Numbered from the stretch's first letter, positions 9,306 through 17,959 are shown. The stretch is DNA of 64,000 nt from Bacteroidales bacterium UBA3844 (GCA_002392915.1 DGHQ01000059.1:124001-188000); one strand, 5' to 3'. Notes: generated by a model from the sequence alone, not told the origin. Translations and numbers: made by a program.

Positions 9306-9938
9306 TTACAACATATTACGCATTACTACAACTAATTACAGATAATTACGTTATATTACTGCATTTTACTACCTATTACTATATTACTTAAAATTACTAC
9401 ATATTACACATATTTACATTCATTTACATATAATCACCCTTATTTACTGAAAGTTACATCATAGTACTTATAATTACAGATATTTACCCATTATTACATC
9501 TTAGTATTAATTACCCTTATTTACCCAATATTACACCTTTATCCATAATTACACATAGTTAATTATACTTACATATTATTACTTTATATTACTACTTTTT
9601 ACACTATAGTAACATATTACCCAATATTACCCATTATTACATCCTTATTAATAGTTACTTATAATTACCCATTTTTACATAATATTAAGTATAATTACAT
9701 ATAGTTACGCATAGTTACAATATATTACACTATAGTATTATATTACGTATATTTACCCATATTTACATTATTATCCACTATTACGCATTATTACACCATA
9801 TAACCCATAATTACATACTATAACATATTATTACTATATTACCCATTTACCTTATATCACATCTTATTACGCATTTTAATACATATTTACTCTTTTACCC
9901 TATATGCTTATATATCACGCATAATTACAGCTATTTAC
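9306..9938. repeat. 10-bp phased TTAC array (candidate centromere or iteron-like site)
   Basis: About 50 TTAC tetranucleotides occur in 630 bp. The start-to-start distance is 10 bp over long runs, for example 9394, 9404, 9414, 9424, then 9444, 9454, 9474, 9484, 9494. Occasional 8-bp steps shift the phase, and in-register variants TCAC, GTAC and TAAC fill several gaps. There is no ORF. The bases between the TTAC cores vary, so selection appears to act on core and spacing. It lies between the ParA-like/RHH gene pair and the mobilisation genes. Confidence 0.9.
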
Positions 9939-9977
9939 CCATTTTTTTCTTGCATTTTTCTTTCTAAAAACCAACAA

Positions 9978-10041
9978 TTTCTTTGCGTTTTAAGCCGTCT
10001 TTTCTGTTTTTTGGGGACACTTGTACCTTCGCACAAAGAAA
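9978..10041. repeat. Inverted repeat upstream of the mob genes
   Basis: Arms TTTCTTTGCG (9978-9987) and CGCACAAAGAAA (10030-10041) are inverted, with two extra bases in one arm. They flank about 42 bp that includes GGGGACAC. Position between the phased array and the mob operon makes this one of two oriT candidates. No nick site can be assigned. Confidence 0.5.
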
Positions 10042-10254
10042 CCGTCCAGATTCACCCTTAAAACGGCTCATTTCCCCTCTTTTTTCTCCAGTTCTAGATT
10101 TCTCTTTCTTCATTTACATCTTTTCACCACAAGAGTGTAGAGGTTATTTCCTGATATAACAGCAAATCACCTCTACTAACCAATAAGGTTTATTGTTTCA
10201 AATTTTTGCTCTTTTTAACAAAAAAAAGAGTTCGATAAATCCAAAAATTTTCAC

Positions 10255-10415
10255 TATCTTTGCACGCAGATGGATGCGTGAGCAAGATGTGCGTTTTGGT
10301 TCACAAAAGAACTTCAAAACGCATCTCAAAAATTCAAAATTTAGACTTCTAAAATTTTGAATTTTTGTACTGAAAAATGCTCCCAAGTCGCATTTTTTTT
10401 CAATTCGCCATAGGC
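10255..10415 (+). promoter_or_regulatory. mob operon promoter and multi-hairpin leader (oriT candidate)
   Basis: A -7 box TATCTTTG lies at 10255-10262 with no clear -33 box. Downstream are successive inverted repeats: 10285-10298 with 10315-10326, 10327-10345 with 10348-10367, 10373-10380 with 10390-10397 followed by a T run, and CGCC/GGCG at 10403-10413. The third has the form of an intrinsic terminator 50 bases before the first mob gene. This could be attenuation, an oriT, or both. Confidence 0.6.
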
Positions 10416-10449
10416 GGATCTTATTACAATTTTTTAATAAAAAAGTTTT

Positions 10450-10863
10450 ATGCCTGGAACAGAAAAGACCTACAGGCTCAACGTCAGACTAAACGAAAGT
10501 CAACAAAAAGACTTTCTAACTTGTTTTGAAAAATCCAACTTCAGAACAAAGTCCGAGTACATCTGCCATTTACTGCACAACACTAAGATTGTACAGCTTC
10601 CAATATTCGGTGCAGATGACATTCTGAATGAGCTTATATCCGTAAAAAAACAGATTGAAGGTATCGCCGTCAACGTCAACCAGATGGCAAGACACCTTAA
10701 CGAAAGCCGAAAGGACGCAATTCTTGGGTACAATGTAACCAAGATGCTGGAGTATTTACCCCGAATAATGGATCTTCAAAAGGAATTGGACCAAAAAACA
10801 AAGGCGATCCAAAAGGCTTATGTCGATTACATAAACAAACTTTATCAGGACGATAGGGACTAA
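10450..10863 (+). CDS. Relaxosome accessory protein (MobC-like, RHH fold)
   Basis: The 137-residue protein has an N-terminal ribbon-helix-helix-like segment (TYRLNVRLNESQQKDF, then a helix with TKSEYICHLL). The helical middle with GIAVNVNQMARHLNES is the family hallmark (NxNQxAxxxN) of bacterial mobilisation MobC proteins. It precedes the relaxase by 18 bases, so it probably binds oriT and helps the relaxase nick. It corresponds to the small protein called MobA in Bacteroides elements. Confidence 0.88.
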   Translation: MPGTEKTYRLNVRLNESQQKDFLTCFEKSNFRTKSEYICHLLHNTKIVQLPIFGADDILNELISVKKQIEGIAVNVNQMARHLNESRKDAILGYNVTKMLEYLPRIMDLQKELDQKTKAIQKAYVDYINKLYQDDRD

Positions 10864-10881
10864 AATCAAAAATTTCAGGCT

Positions 10882-13152
10882 ATGATTATCAAAGTTATCA
10901 AAGGTTCGGACTTGAAAGCTGCCATTCGTTATAACACCCAAAAGGTGAATGACGACCGTGCGACTGTGCTTTCAGCCCACAATTTGCCTGTTGATGACCT
11001 GAATAATCTACCTCTTCTCGAGAGAATGATGCGACATATCGCAACGCCATTGAAAGGATTTACTTCAAAAGTGGAAAAATACGTCTTCCATGGAGTTATA
11101 TCCCCAGAAGAAAAAGACCTGTCTGACGATACTTTGACTCGTCTGTCTGACGATTACATGAAGGAAATGGGGTATGCTAACCAACCTTATTTTGTTGTCA
11201 AGCACCAGGACACTGACCATACCCATGTCCATATTGTTTCAATAGACATTGACAAGAAAGGTAAGAAGTGTATCGACGATAGCTTCCAGTACCGAAAAAC
11301 ATCGGAAATCCGTAAGAGCCTGGAGCAAAAATACAACCTTTCTTCTCCTGAAAAGAGCAAGGATTATCGTGAGCAGGCAAAGCAACGTGTCACTAACGCA
11401 ATCAATTTTGTTGACAAGACATCTTTCCTTCAGAACGACATTCCTAATTCAGACTACAAAAACAATATTCAAAGAGTATTGCGGAAGGTACGTAATGACT
11501 ATGAGTTTACCGATTTCAGTCAGCTTAACAGAATACTTGCTTCTTATGGAATAAGATCTGAAGTAAGTAACGAATACGAAGGAGTTTCCTTTTATTCGAT
11601 TGACGAGAACGGAAAAAGAAACGGAAAAGCCATTGCAGGTAGCAAGTTCTTGTTTTCTTACAAGACATGGAAGGATCAATTCTCACGTAACGAGGAATTG
11701 TTTGATCGCCGTAAGAATCAGGTTAATGTGTCTAAGAAACACGTCCGTAATGCGACAGACTATATTTTCAAGAAATATGCAGGCAAAATCACCTATGGAG
11801 ATTATATTGCAGAAGTCAAGAAACATGGCATTGACGCACAACCTCTGATTAACGACTTTGGTTTGCTTATAGGATTCAACTTTGTTGATCATGGCAGAGG
11901 ATATTCGTACAAAGCCAGTGAGGTAGACAGATCTCTGTCAAAAGAACTCAAAGACAGACTTATCGCTGGTGGAGTAGGAGAGTCACCTGAGATCTTTGAA
12001 ACTAACCGTCTTCAGAAAGCACTTGAAGATATGCTCCAGAGAAGAGTCAAAGAGCAATATGAATTTGAGTCCAACGCTATCAGATTCCTTCCTTATGAGA
12101 CGGAACTGTATATCTCTTATTGTAAGGAGTTCTATCATGCTAACGAATACAATGCACGTTTCGCAATCGAGAAGTTCCTTGAAGATAAGAATAGGAATCT
12201 AAATTCCATCTATCAGAAAGAAGAAAAGAAATTCAAAGACGACGTTGCTCAGTTCTTGAAGATTGCAGCAGTTGTGGATCCTGATAAGCTTGATGACCTT
12301 CTCCGATCGTCTGTGTTTAATTATGAGGATGGCAAGTTGTGTGATTCTCGCCGATCAGACTTTTACATTGAGAATACAGGAATCTCTTTCCCAGAATTTT
12401 CTAATGCTCGTAGACGTGAGGATGACAAGTCTATGACACAGAGGGAAATTGACTTCTATACACTTGTAGCTGATGTTGGCATCGACAATATTAAATTTGA
12501 TTTCTTCAACCTTAACGACAAGCTGTTTAGATTCTTATCTGATGAAGACAAGACAAAGGTTCAGTCAAAGATGATGCAGGACAAGATAGCCAACTTGATT
12601 GAGAACAATTCTATAACAGAAGCTGTAGATAAGATGATCATGAGTGGTATGCTGTTTGATATGAGGGGAGATGATGTCATCATATTCTCTCCAAATTCAT
12701 CAGCTTCTTTGGTTGTCACAGACTCTAAGTTTAGGGATTATTTCATCAACCATAAAGAGGAACTTCTTTCTATGAACAATCTGTTCTTGACCAAGAGAGG
12801 TTATCCTACTTTGCTTTACCAAGCGGTTCAGAAATTCAACAGAGTTCTTGAATCTGATTTCAAACAACAGGAAAGACTCATATATATATGTGATTGGATG
12901 GTGCAGCACAATCCAGAATTGTCGAACGACATCAGACGTATGATCAATGAAGGTGACACATCACATATCATTGACCATCTGATGCACTATGCTGAAAAGG
13001 ATTTGTCATTCATAAGCTATTCACAATATCAGAAGGACAAAGAAGTCGGATTCTACCATAGAACAAAAATATATCAGAAGGGCAAAGAAAATAAGGGTCA
13101 AGACAAGACACAATCGAATAATCAAGACAAGAAGAAGGGTATGGGTGTGTAA
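10882..13152 (+). CDS. MOBP-type relaxase
   Basis: The 756-residue protein has an N-terminal relaxase domain (about 1-250). The histidine triad motif HQDTDHTHVHIVSID lies at about residues 107-121 and coordinates the metal used for DNA nicking. An early tyrosine in IRYNTQKVND (about residue 18) is the likely nicking Tyr. The long C-terminal half is helical and unrecognised. The gene sits between the MobC-like gene and the coupling-protein gene, a standard mob order. It nicks oriT and pilots the single strand into the recipient. Confidence 0.93.
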   Translation: MIIKVIKGSDLKAAIRYNTQKVNDDRATVLSAHNLPVDDLNNLPLLERMMRHIATPLKGFTSKVEKYVFHGVISPEEKDLSDDTLTRLSDDYMKEMGYANQPYFVVKHQDTDHTHVHIVSIDIDKKGKKCIDDSFQYRKTSEIRKSLEQKYNLSSPEKSKDYREQAKQRVTNAINFVDKTSFLQNDIPNSDYKNNIQRVLRKVRNDYEFTDFSQLNRILASYGIRSEVSNEYEGVSFYSIDENGKRNGKAIAGSKFLFSYKTWKDQFSRNEELFDRRKNQVNVSKKHVRNATDYIFKKYAGKITYGDYIAEVKKHGIDAQPLINDFGLLIGFNFVDHGRGYSYKASEVDRSLSKELKDRLIAGGVGESPEIFETNRLQKALEDMLQRRVKEQYEFESNAIRFLPYETELYISYCKEFYHANEYNARFAIEKFLEDKNRNLNSIYQKEEKKFKDDVAQFLKIAAVVDPDKLDDLLRSSVFNYEDGKLCDSRRSDFYIENTGISFPEFSNARRREDDKSMTQREIDFYTLVADVGIDNIKFDFFNLNDKLFRFLSDEDKTKVQSKMMQDKIANLIENNSITEAVDKMIMSGMLFDMRGDDVIIFSPNSSASLVVTDSKFRDYFINHKEELLSMNNLFLTKRGYPTLLYQAVQKFNRVLESDFKQQERLIYICDWMVQHNPELSNDIRRMINEGDTSHIIDHLMHYAEKDLSFISYSQYQKDKEVGFYHRTKIYQKGKENKGQDKTQSNNQDKKKGMGV

Positions 13153-13205
13153 CCCATGCTTACTTCTTGCGGTAAACAGTATAAATAATAAAAAACAATA
13201 TTAAC

Positions 13206-15578
13206 ATGAAAGAAAATCAGGAAGCAGCAAGAAAATTCCTTAATCTTTTCAAAACAGTAGGAATGGGATTACTTGCATTGAACGTGTATTGGTTCTGTTT
13301 AGAACATGACACATCCGCAACAGGCATGTATGCGGTAATCACACAGGCATGGTTTAACATTTTGGCAGGATTGGACAAAGCTCTATATCTTCTGCATTCT
13401 CCTTATGCGACCATCATTCCTGCCTTGCTGGCGTTCTTCGGTGCAAGCATCGGAGACAAAGCTGTCAAGACAAACGAAAAGAAATTTTTTGGCAGAACCT
13501 TTGTGCCGACGCATGAATTGGGAATGAAAGTGTCAGTTGTCGGTCTGATCATTACACTAATCGCCCCAGTAGCATTGTTTATTCCTGTCACTATTCCAAG
13601 ATTATTCTTTTACATTGTTCTTCTTGCGATGGGAATACTTCCATTCATTTATGGATTGGCAATCTATACGGCAACTCCAGAACGCAATCTATCGAGAGAA
13701 GATCCGTTCAACAAGAAAGAGCAGTCGGCTTTTCCTCAGAACGAAAAATTCAAAACGGACCAATACACAATCAACTTTCCTACAAGATATTATAGATTGG
13801 GAAAGGAACACCATGGATGGATCAACCTTGAAGCTCCTTTCCGTGCGACTATCGTACTTGGATCGCCTGGAGCAGGAAAATCATTCACTATCATAAACAA
13901 CTATATTCGTCAGGCTCTTGCTAAAGGTTTCGCTATGTACCTTTATGATTTCAAGATCCCCGATCTTTCTGAACTTGCTTTTTCTAATTTCATGTGGAAC
14001 AAGGATCGCTGGAAAGAGATATATGGTGGGGTAGAGCCAAAATATGGAATGGTTGACTTCAATGAGCCGAGAGTTTCCCTTCGTTGTAACCCTCTGAAAG
14101 CCGAGCTTCTTGAATCCCAGGAAGACGCTAATCAGATTGCTCAGGTCATTTGTTACAACTTGGCTCACACATGGGCAGACAAGCAGGGAGATTTCTTTGT
14201 TGAGTCAGCTATCAACTACCTTGGTGCTTGTATCTGGTTTTTACGTCTTTATGAAGATGGCAAATATTGCACATTTCCTCATGTTATCGACTTTATTTCT
14301 CAGCCGATGGACGAGGTGATTCCGATTCTTGCAAGCTATAGTGATCTTAGTATTACTCTTGCACCTTTTCTTAATGCCTGGTCCGCTGGTGCCACAGATC
14401 AGATTCAAGGTCAGATCGCTTCCGTACAGATTCCGCTTGGTCGACTTGCTTCAATCTTTCTATATTGGGCAATGTCCGGCGATGACATTGATATTGACAT
14501 TAACAATCCGCTTGAACCTAAATTGCTTTGTTTTGGCAACGATCCTCAGAAGACACAGGTATATGGTACAGCTTTAGGAGTTTATACTGCCAGAATGCTG
14601 AAGATGGCAAACAATAAAGGAAAACATAAATGTGCAGTTGTCATTGACGAGCTTCCAACTATGTTCGTGCATGGACTTGACGAGTTGATTGCTACCGCTC
14701 GATCTAACGAGGTCGCTGTTCTTCTTGGATTCCAAGATTTCACTCAGCTTAAAGCTGAATATAAGGAAGCAAACGCTAACAAAATTATCCAGACAGTGGG
14801 TAACATTTTCGTTGGTCAATGTTTTGACGAGACAGCGGAAAAGATTTCTAAACGAATAGGAAAGAACAAACAGCAGAAAGAATCAATCTCAATATCAGAG
14901 AATGGAACATCTATTTCTATTTCTGATCAGATGGACTATATGGTTCCACCAGAAAGATTCGCACAGGCTGGACAAGGATGGTTTGCAGGACTTGTTTGTG
15001 ACAACAACGGCACTGATAATCCGGACAGAGTTTTCTCTGCCGATATAGATATTGATGTCCAGGCTTGTGACGAGGAGGAATCTCATTATCTTGAATTACC
15101 TGAGACATATAACTTCGACGATGATGTTGTAGATGCTAATCTTCGAGAATATGCCGAACAAATCAAATTTGATCATTCCAAATTCAAAACTACTAATGAG
15201 CTTGTTAATGCTATGCTTCGTCACTGGTTTGATCGTAACAACATTGCAGAAAAAGGATTTGACCATCATAAATATAAGACTCTTTCAACCCTTATCAGAA
15301 AGGTGAGAAAACCTTCCAAAAAGATGAAAGATGTCTTCCCTGTATATTTGGCGAAAGATGAACTATTCAATAAAGTCTGCGAGATCAGAGACAACCGCAT
15401 GAGGGAATACCTTCAGAACAATCGTGACTGCATCCGTCGAGAGGCTGAGAATATTTGTACCGCAGAACTTGATAGAATGAAGGAACTTGCAGAACAAGGA
15501 GTGCAGCCATACAAGAGACTCTGGAACATTCGTCAGAATGTATTACGCAATCAAGGCATGTTGGAGGAAGGAGAATAA
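13206..15578 (+). CDS. Type IV coupling protein (VirD4/TraG family)
   Basis: The 790-residue protein has N-terminal membrane segments (about 16-140) and a P-loop ATPase domain. Walker A is VLGSPGAGKSFTI (about 217-229); a Walker B-like CAVVIDELPTM lies at about 478-488, followed by LLGFQDFTQLKAEY. This is the coupling protein that brings the relaxase-DNA complex to the channel; Bacteroides elements call it MobC. It closes the mob operon. Confidence 0.93.
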   Translation: MKENQEAARKFLNLFKTVGMGLLALNVYWFCLEHDTSATGMYAVITQAWFNILAGLDKALYLLHSPYATIIPALLAFFGASIGDKAVKTNEKKFFGRTFVPTHELGMKVSVVGLIITLIAPVALFIPVTIPRLFFYIVLLAMGILPFIYGLAIYTATPERNLSREDPFNKKEQSAFPQNEKFKTDQYTINFPTRYYRLGKEHHGWINLEAPFRATIVLGSPGAGKSFTIINNYIRQALAKGFAMYLYDFKIPDLSELAFSNFMWNKDRWKEIYGGVEPKYGMVDFNEPRVSLRCNPLKAELLESQEDANQIAQVICYNLAHTWADKQGDFFVESAINYLGACIWFLRLYEDGKYCTFPHVIDFISQPMDEVIPILASYSDLSITLAPFLNAWSAGATDQIQGQIASVQIPLGRLASIFLYWAMSGDDIDIDINNPLEPKLLCFGNDPQKTQVYGTALGVYTARMLKMANNKGKHKCAVVIDELPTMFVHGLDELIATARSNEVAVLLGFQDFTQLKAEYKEANANKIIQTVGNIFVGQCFDETAEKISKRIGKNKQQKESISISENGTSISISDQMDYMVPPERFAQAGQGWFAGLVCDNNGTDNPDRVFSADIDIDVQACDEEESHYLELPETYNFDDDVVDANLREYAEQIKFDHSKFKTTNELVNAMLRHWFDRNNIAEKGFDHHKYKTLSTLIRKVRKPSKKMKDVFPVYLAKDELFNKVCEIRDNRMREYLQNNRDCIRREAENICTAELDRMKELAEQGVQPYKRLWNIRQNVLRNQGMLEEGE

Positions 15579-15600
15579 TAGAAAATTTATTATATCATTA

Positions 15601-15633
15601 TTTGATGTATTCTTAAATTTTTCTCTATATTTG
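15601..15633 (+). promoter_or_regulatory. Promoter of a CRISPR-repeat-containing small RNA
   Basis: TTTG (15601-15604), a 21-bp spacer and TATATTTG (15626-15633) form a good Bacteroidetes promoter. No ORF follows before the terminator at 15799-15828. Confidence 0.7.
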
Positions 15634-15683
15634 TATTGGATTTACCTCATTTGAGAAAATCAAGACCACAGGAGCTTCGATTT

Positions 15684-15770
15684 TTCCATTAAAACAAGGA
15701 TTAAGACAGCTTTATGCTTTGCAATCGAGTTCCAGTTTTGGTCTCTTCCATTAAAACAAGGATTAAGACA
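15684..15770 (+). CRISPR. Two-repeat mini-array, one 37-nt spacer, no cas genes
   Basis: Copies at 15684-15708 and 15746-15770 are identical over 25 bases (from TTCCATTAAAAC to AAGGATTAAGACA). They are separated by a 37-base unique segment, a normal spacer length. The 3' end ATTAAGAC resembles the 8-nt crRNA handle of type I-B/III systems (ATTGAAAC-like). Only two repeats are present, so an unrelated direct repeat cannot be excluded. Confidence 0.55.
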
Positions 15771-15798
15771 AACTTTCTACTTGTAGAAAGAAGAAAAG

Positions 15799-15828
15799 CC
15801 TCCTATTTAATTTATAGGAGGTTTTTTT
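15799..15828 (+). terminator. Intrinsic terminator of the repeat RNA
   Basis: The stem CCTCCTAT (15799-15806) / ATAGGAGG (15814-15821) is followed by seven T. Confidence 0.88.
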
Positions 15829-15889
15829 CATGTTGTGGTCTCCATTTAATCTTATTTTTTATCTTTGTATCAATCAAATAAAAAAATAT

Positions 15890-16066
15890 ATGAAAGAAAT
15901 TGTAGAAAAGATCAATGCCACTATGGAGGCATTCCAGAAAGATGCTGCTTCTCAGATTGAATCAGGAAATAAAGCAGCTGGAACAAGAGCGAGAAAAGCC
16001 AGTTTAGAACTAGAGAAGCTTATGAAGGAGTTTCGCAAGGAATCCTTAGAAGAATCAAAAAAATAA
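15890..16066 (+). CDS. Histone H1-like protein (Hc1 family)
   Basis: The ATG at 15890 gives 58 residues; the upstream in-frame ATG at 15830 lies in the terminator T run and is unlikely. The sequence with GNKAAGTRARKASLELEK and a Lys/Glu-rich tail closely follows the small Hc1-like DNA-associated proteins common in Bacteroidetes. It has its own promoter (TATCTTTG near 15858-15867) and terminator. Hc1-like proteins are thought to act in nucleoid organisation; a role for the element is unknown. Confidence 0.88.
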   Translation: MKEIVEKINATMEAFQKDAASQIESGNKAAGTRARKASLELEKLMKEFRKESLEESKK

Positions 16067-16080
16067 GCAACCATTCAAAA

Positions 16081-16110
16081 AGTAGGCGACTTAACAAGTC
16101 GCCTACTTTT
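16081..16110 (+). terminator. Intrinsic terminator after the Hc1-like gene
   Basis: The perfect 12-bp stem AGTAGGCGACTT (16081-16092) / AAGTCGCCTACT (16096-16107) is followed by a short T run. Confidence 0.92.
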
Positions 16111-16210
16111 GTTTCTTTTTCACAATTTTATATATTTGCATCAAACTTTTCTAAGTTTTGAAATTATAATGATACTGAGTTCCTTCTTTGAGAAAAGGGG
16201 GAACTTTTTA
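16108..16210 (+). ncRNA. Candidate small RNA, about 65 nt
   Basis: TTTG (16108-16111), a 19-bp spacer and TATATTTG (16131-16138) form a promoter. A 12-bp stem with a GAGA loop (16178-16189 / 16194-16205) and T run follow, so the RNA would span about 16145-16210. No ORF fits. From 16211 to 16412 no gene is visible; it holds short direct repeats of CCAATTTTTGA (near 16326 and 16387) and a CTTGTC/GACAAG hairpin near 16250-16270. Confidence 0.5.
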
Positions 16211-16412
16211 TATTATTTGGGGTTACTTTCTATCCTAAGATCTTTCCAATCTTGTCAATGAAAAGACAAGTACTATAATACTTATAAAAAACAGTTCTCA
16301 CATATTGACAAAATAAGGAATAATCCCAATTTTTGACCTATAGAAACATAGCACCTCTAAAATACCACGCAATTTGACCTATACGCCCAATTTTTGATAG
16401 GTGAATTAACAG

Positions 16413-16443
16413 AAAAGTCGTTGCTCATAGCAACGACTTTTCT
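16413..16443. terminator. Bidirectional terminator hairpin
   Basis: AAAAGTCGTTGCT (16413-16425) pairs with AGCAACGACTTTT (16429-16441); A/T runs on both sides allow termination in both directions. It ends the minus-strand gene at 16457-16819. Confidence 0.82.
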
Positions 16444-16456
16444 TTAGTCAATTCAT

Positions 16457-16819
16457 TTACTTTGCTTCTACGAATAATTCCGCTTTTATGTAGTAATGGA
16501 AAAAACACCTTCCGATAGGAAGTTTTCGTACTTCTTTCCCTATATCATCAATATCAAGAAGACATTCTTCAGATTTGTAATCTTCCGCCATTTCTTTTAT
16601 TGTATATTCCCATCGCAAATCTCCAACTTGTTCGTGATTATCAAAAGCTTCCATAATTTGTTTTGTAGATTTGACAATGGAAATATCAATGTTATCATAT
16701 TTGGTCCAATCTTCTCCATCTGGATCTTCTTGCATCCCGGCACATCTTCCTGCAATCATCGACATTGTAGAGTATACGGTTACAGGACGAGTGTCGTATA
16801 ATTCAAATATCTTTACCAT
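16457..16819 (-). CDS. Hypothetical acidic protein
   Basis: The 120-residue acidic protein has no motif I recognise. It has an ordered N-terminus (MVKIFELYDTRPVTVYST) and C-terminal sequence RCFFHYYIKAELF. It shares a strand with the zinc-ribbon gene upstream. Coding status is supported by length, start context and terminator. Confidence 0.6.
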   Translation of the reverse strand: MVKIFELYDTRPVTVYSTMSMIAGRCAGMQEDPDGEDWTKYDNIDISIVKSTKQIMEAFDNHEQVGDLRWEYTIKEMAEDYKSEECLLDIDDIGKEVRKLPIGRCFFHYYIKAELFVEAK

Positions 16820-16857
16820 AATTATTTTTTCACATTTATTTAATCACTTTTATGATT

Positions 16858-17151
16858 TTATTCCTCATCAATCTTTTCCATATTTCTCTGACATCCGCTG
16901 CATAAATTTCCATTATCAAGAGCATTTAGCATTTCGTCCCATGGAATGTCATTGCCACAAAAATTACATTCTTTCACACTGTTTTTTTCTATTGCATTAT
17001 CAAATACAGACTTTTGTTTGTCACTCAAGCTGTCGTATCCTTTATCCTGCATTCGTTTGGCTATACCAGCCTCTGTCTCGTTCAAACGACCTGACTCTAT
17101 CAGATCTCCTACATAACCATTAAAGTCCTGTTCGTAATATCTCTTTTTCAT
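16858..17151 (-). CDS. Small zinc-ribbon-like protein
   Basis: The 97-residue protein has two CxxC pairs (ECNFCGND at about 61-68 and LCSGCQRN at about 82-89), a probable zinc-binding module. The N-terminal half is polar and helical. The leader contains a GAGG...CCTC hairpin at 17168-17183, reminiscent of the leader hairpin in the 39-51 kb module. Function unknown. Confidence 0.65.
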   Translation of the reverse strand: MKKRYYEQDFNGYVGDLIESGRLNETEAGIAKRMQDKGYDSLSDKQKSVFDNAIEKNSVKECNFCGNDIPWDEMLNALDNGNLCSGCQRNMEKIDEE

Positions 17152-17290
17152 ATAACTTTATTTTATATGAGGCAACATTACCTCACATTTGTATAGGATC
17201 AAACCATATGCCATTCTATAAAATTGAGCCTATTATGGAAACAATCTGACAAAATATGACAAAAAGGCAGACAAAAACAAACTTGCCATG

Positions 17291-17377
17291 TCAGTCAAAC
17301 AATGTGGGAGACTCCTCGTACTGTTTTGTCATGATTTCCTTGAAGACGAAAATTTCTAACTTATCTGCCTTCTCCAT
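17291..17377 (-). CDS. Possible tiny ORF in a 300-bp gap
   Basis: An ATG at 17377 opens 28 codons (MEKADKLEIFVFKEIM...). The same frame is open upstream back to the stop codon of the lipoprotein gene at 17459, about 56 codons in all, with a Lys-rich, protein-like composition. No convincing upstream start codon was found. It could be a small gene with an unusual start, a remnant, or chance. The rest of 17152-17458 shows nothing else. Confidence 0.3.
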   Translation of the reverse strand: MEKADKLEIFVFKEIMTKQYEESPTLFD

Positions 17378-17458
17378 CTTTCGTTTTTTTACAGTATTCC
17401 AAAGGTCTGTTCGGCTTTTCTGCTCCTCTTTCCTTTGTTTTTTGTTTTTATTTTTGGG

Positions 17459-17917
17459 TTACTTGCATATTTGGGATGAAATGATGTCGGATTGATGTTC
17501 TTTTTCTCTTATTTCTTTTTCGTTTGCTTTTCTTATGATAGGAATGTTCTTTGCTCCTTCTTTATCCGTATAACTACAAATGCCTATTTCTGCCAGATAC
17601 CCTTGCATTTTTATTTCTTCTCCTGCATAGAAGTTTTCCCCCAATAATAGGACATGATCCCCAGTCCCTATTAATTTGGGATTGTAGATATCTATTAGCC
17701 ATGTCAAATTTTCAGCTATTGCTACATTTGCTTCGCTATTCAACACTTCTATGATTTTGTAATGTGTAACAGAATTATAGAAGTTACTTATTTGGGGTTT
17801 TTCATATATTCTTACGTCTCCTCCTTTGATATTTATCTTGTTTTCATTGCAAGAGATTAGAAATGATAAAAAAAATGATAAAAATAAGTTTGCTATACTG
17901 ATTGCCTTTCCCTTCAT
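17459..17917 (-). CDS. Hypothetical lipoprotein
   Basis: The 152-residue protein has a hydrophobic signal (about 8-22) ending in a lipobox-like FLISC with Cys at about 23, so it is probably lipid-anchored. The mature part has no recognised domain. It is followed within the same frame by an open tail after the stop codon. Confidence 0.65.
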   Translation of the reverse strand: MKGKAISIANLFLSFFLSFLISCNENKINIKGGDVRIYEKPQISNFYNSVTHYKIIEVLNSEANVAIAENLTWLIDIYNPKLIGTGDHVLLLGENFYAGEEIKMQGYLAEIGICSYTDKEGAKNIPIIRKANEKEIREKEHQSDIISSQICK

Positions 17918-17959
17918 TCTCTATTGTTTTTGAGTTTTTTTTCTTTCTTCGTCTTTTGT

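Larger units (their letters stand above)
15640..15828 (+). ncRNA. Candidate small RNA with two CRISPR-like repeats
   Basis: A transcript from the promoter above to the terminator at 15799-15828 would be about 190 nt. It carries two identical 25-nt repeats in sense orientation, a perfect 8-bp hairpin (CTTTCTAC/GTAGAAAG, 15773-15790) and a terminator. No plausible ORF is present. It could be a minimal CRISPR array or an RNA that mimics crRNA. Confidence 0.65.

Noticed and set aside
9306..9938. The A/T-rich tract as a replication origin DNA-unwinding element only
   Set aside because: Simple A/T richness does not explain TTAC kept in 10-bp phase for 630 bp, and no replication initiator gene is present.
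10198..10386. Minus-strand 62-codon frame before the mob genes
   Set aside because: It lies entirely within inverted repeats of the leader and has no leader motif or homology clues.
15773..15790. CTTTCTACTTGTAGAAAG as a true Cas12a repeat
   Set aside because: The loop is two bases short and the AATT and final T of the Cas12a repeat are not kept; a plain hairpin is more likely. Mentioned only as a resemblance.
16671..17123. Plus-strand 150-codon frame antisense to the zinc-ribbon gene
   Set aside because: The product is His/Cys/Ser-rich without domains, and both minus-strand genes it covers have better protein features.
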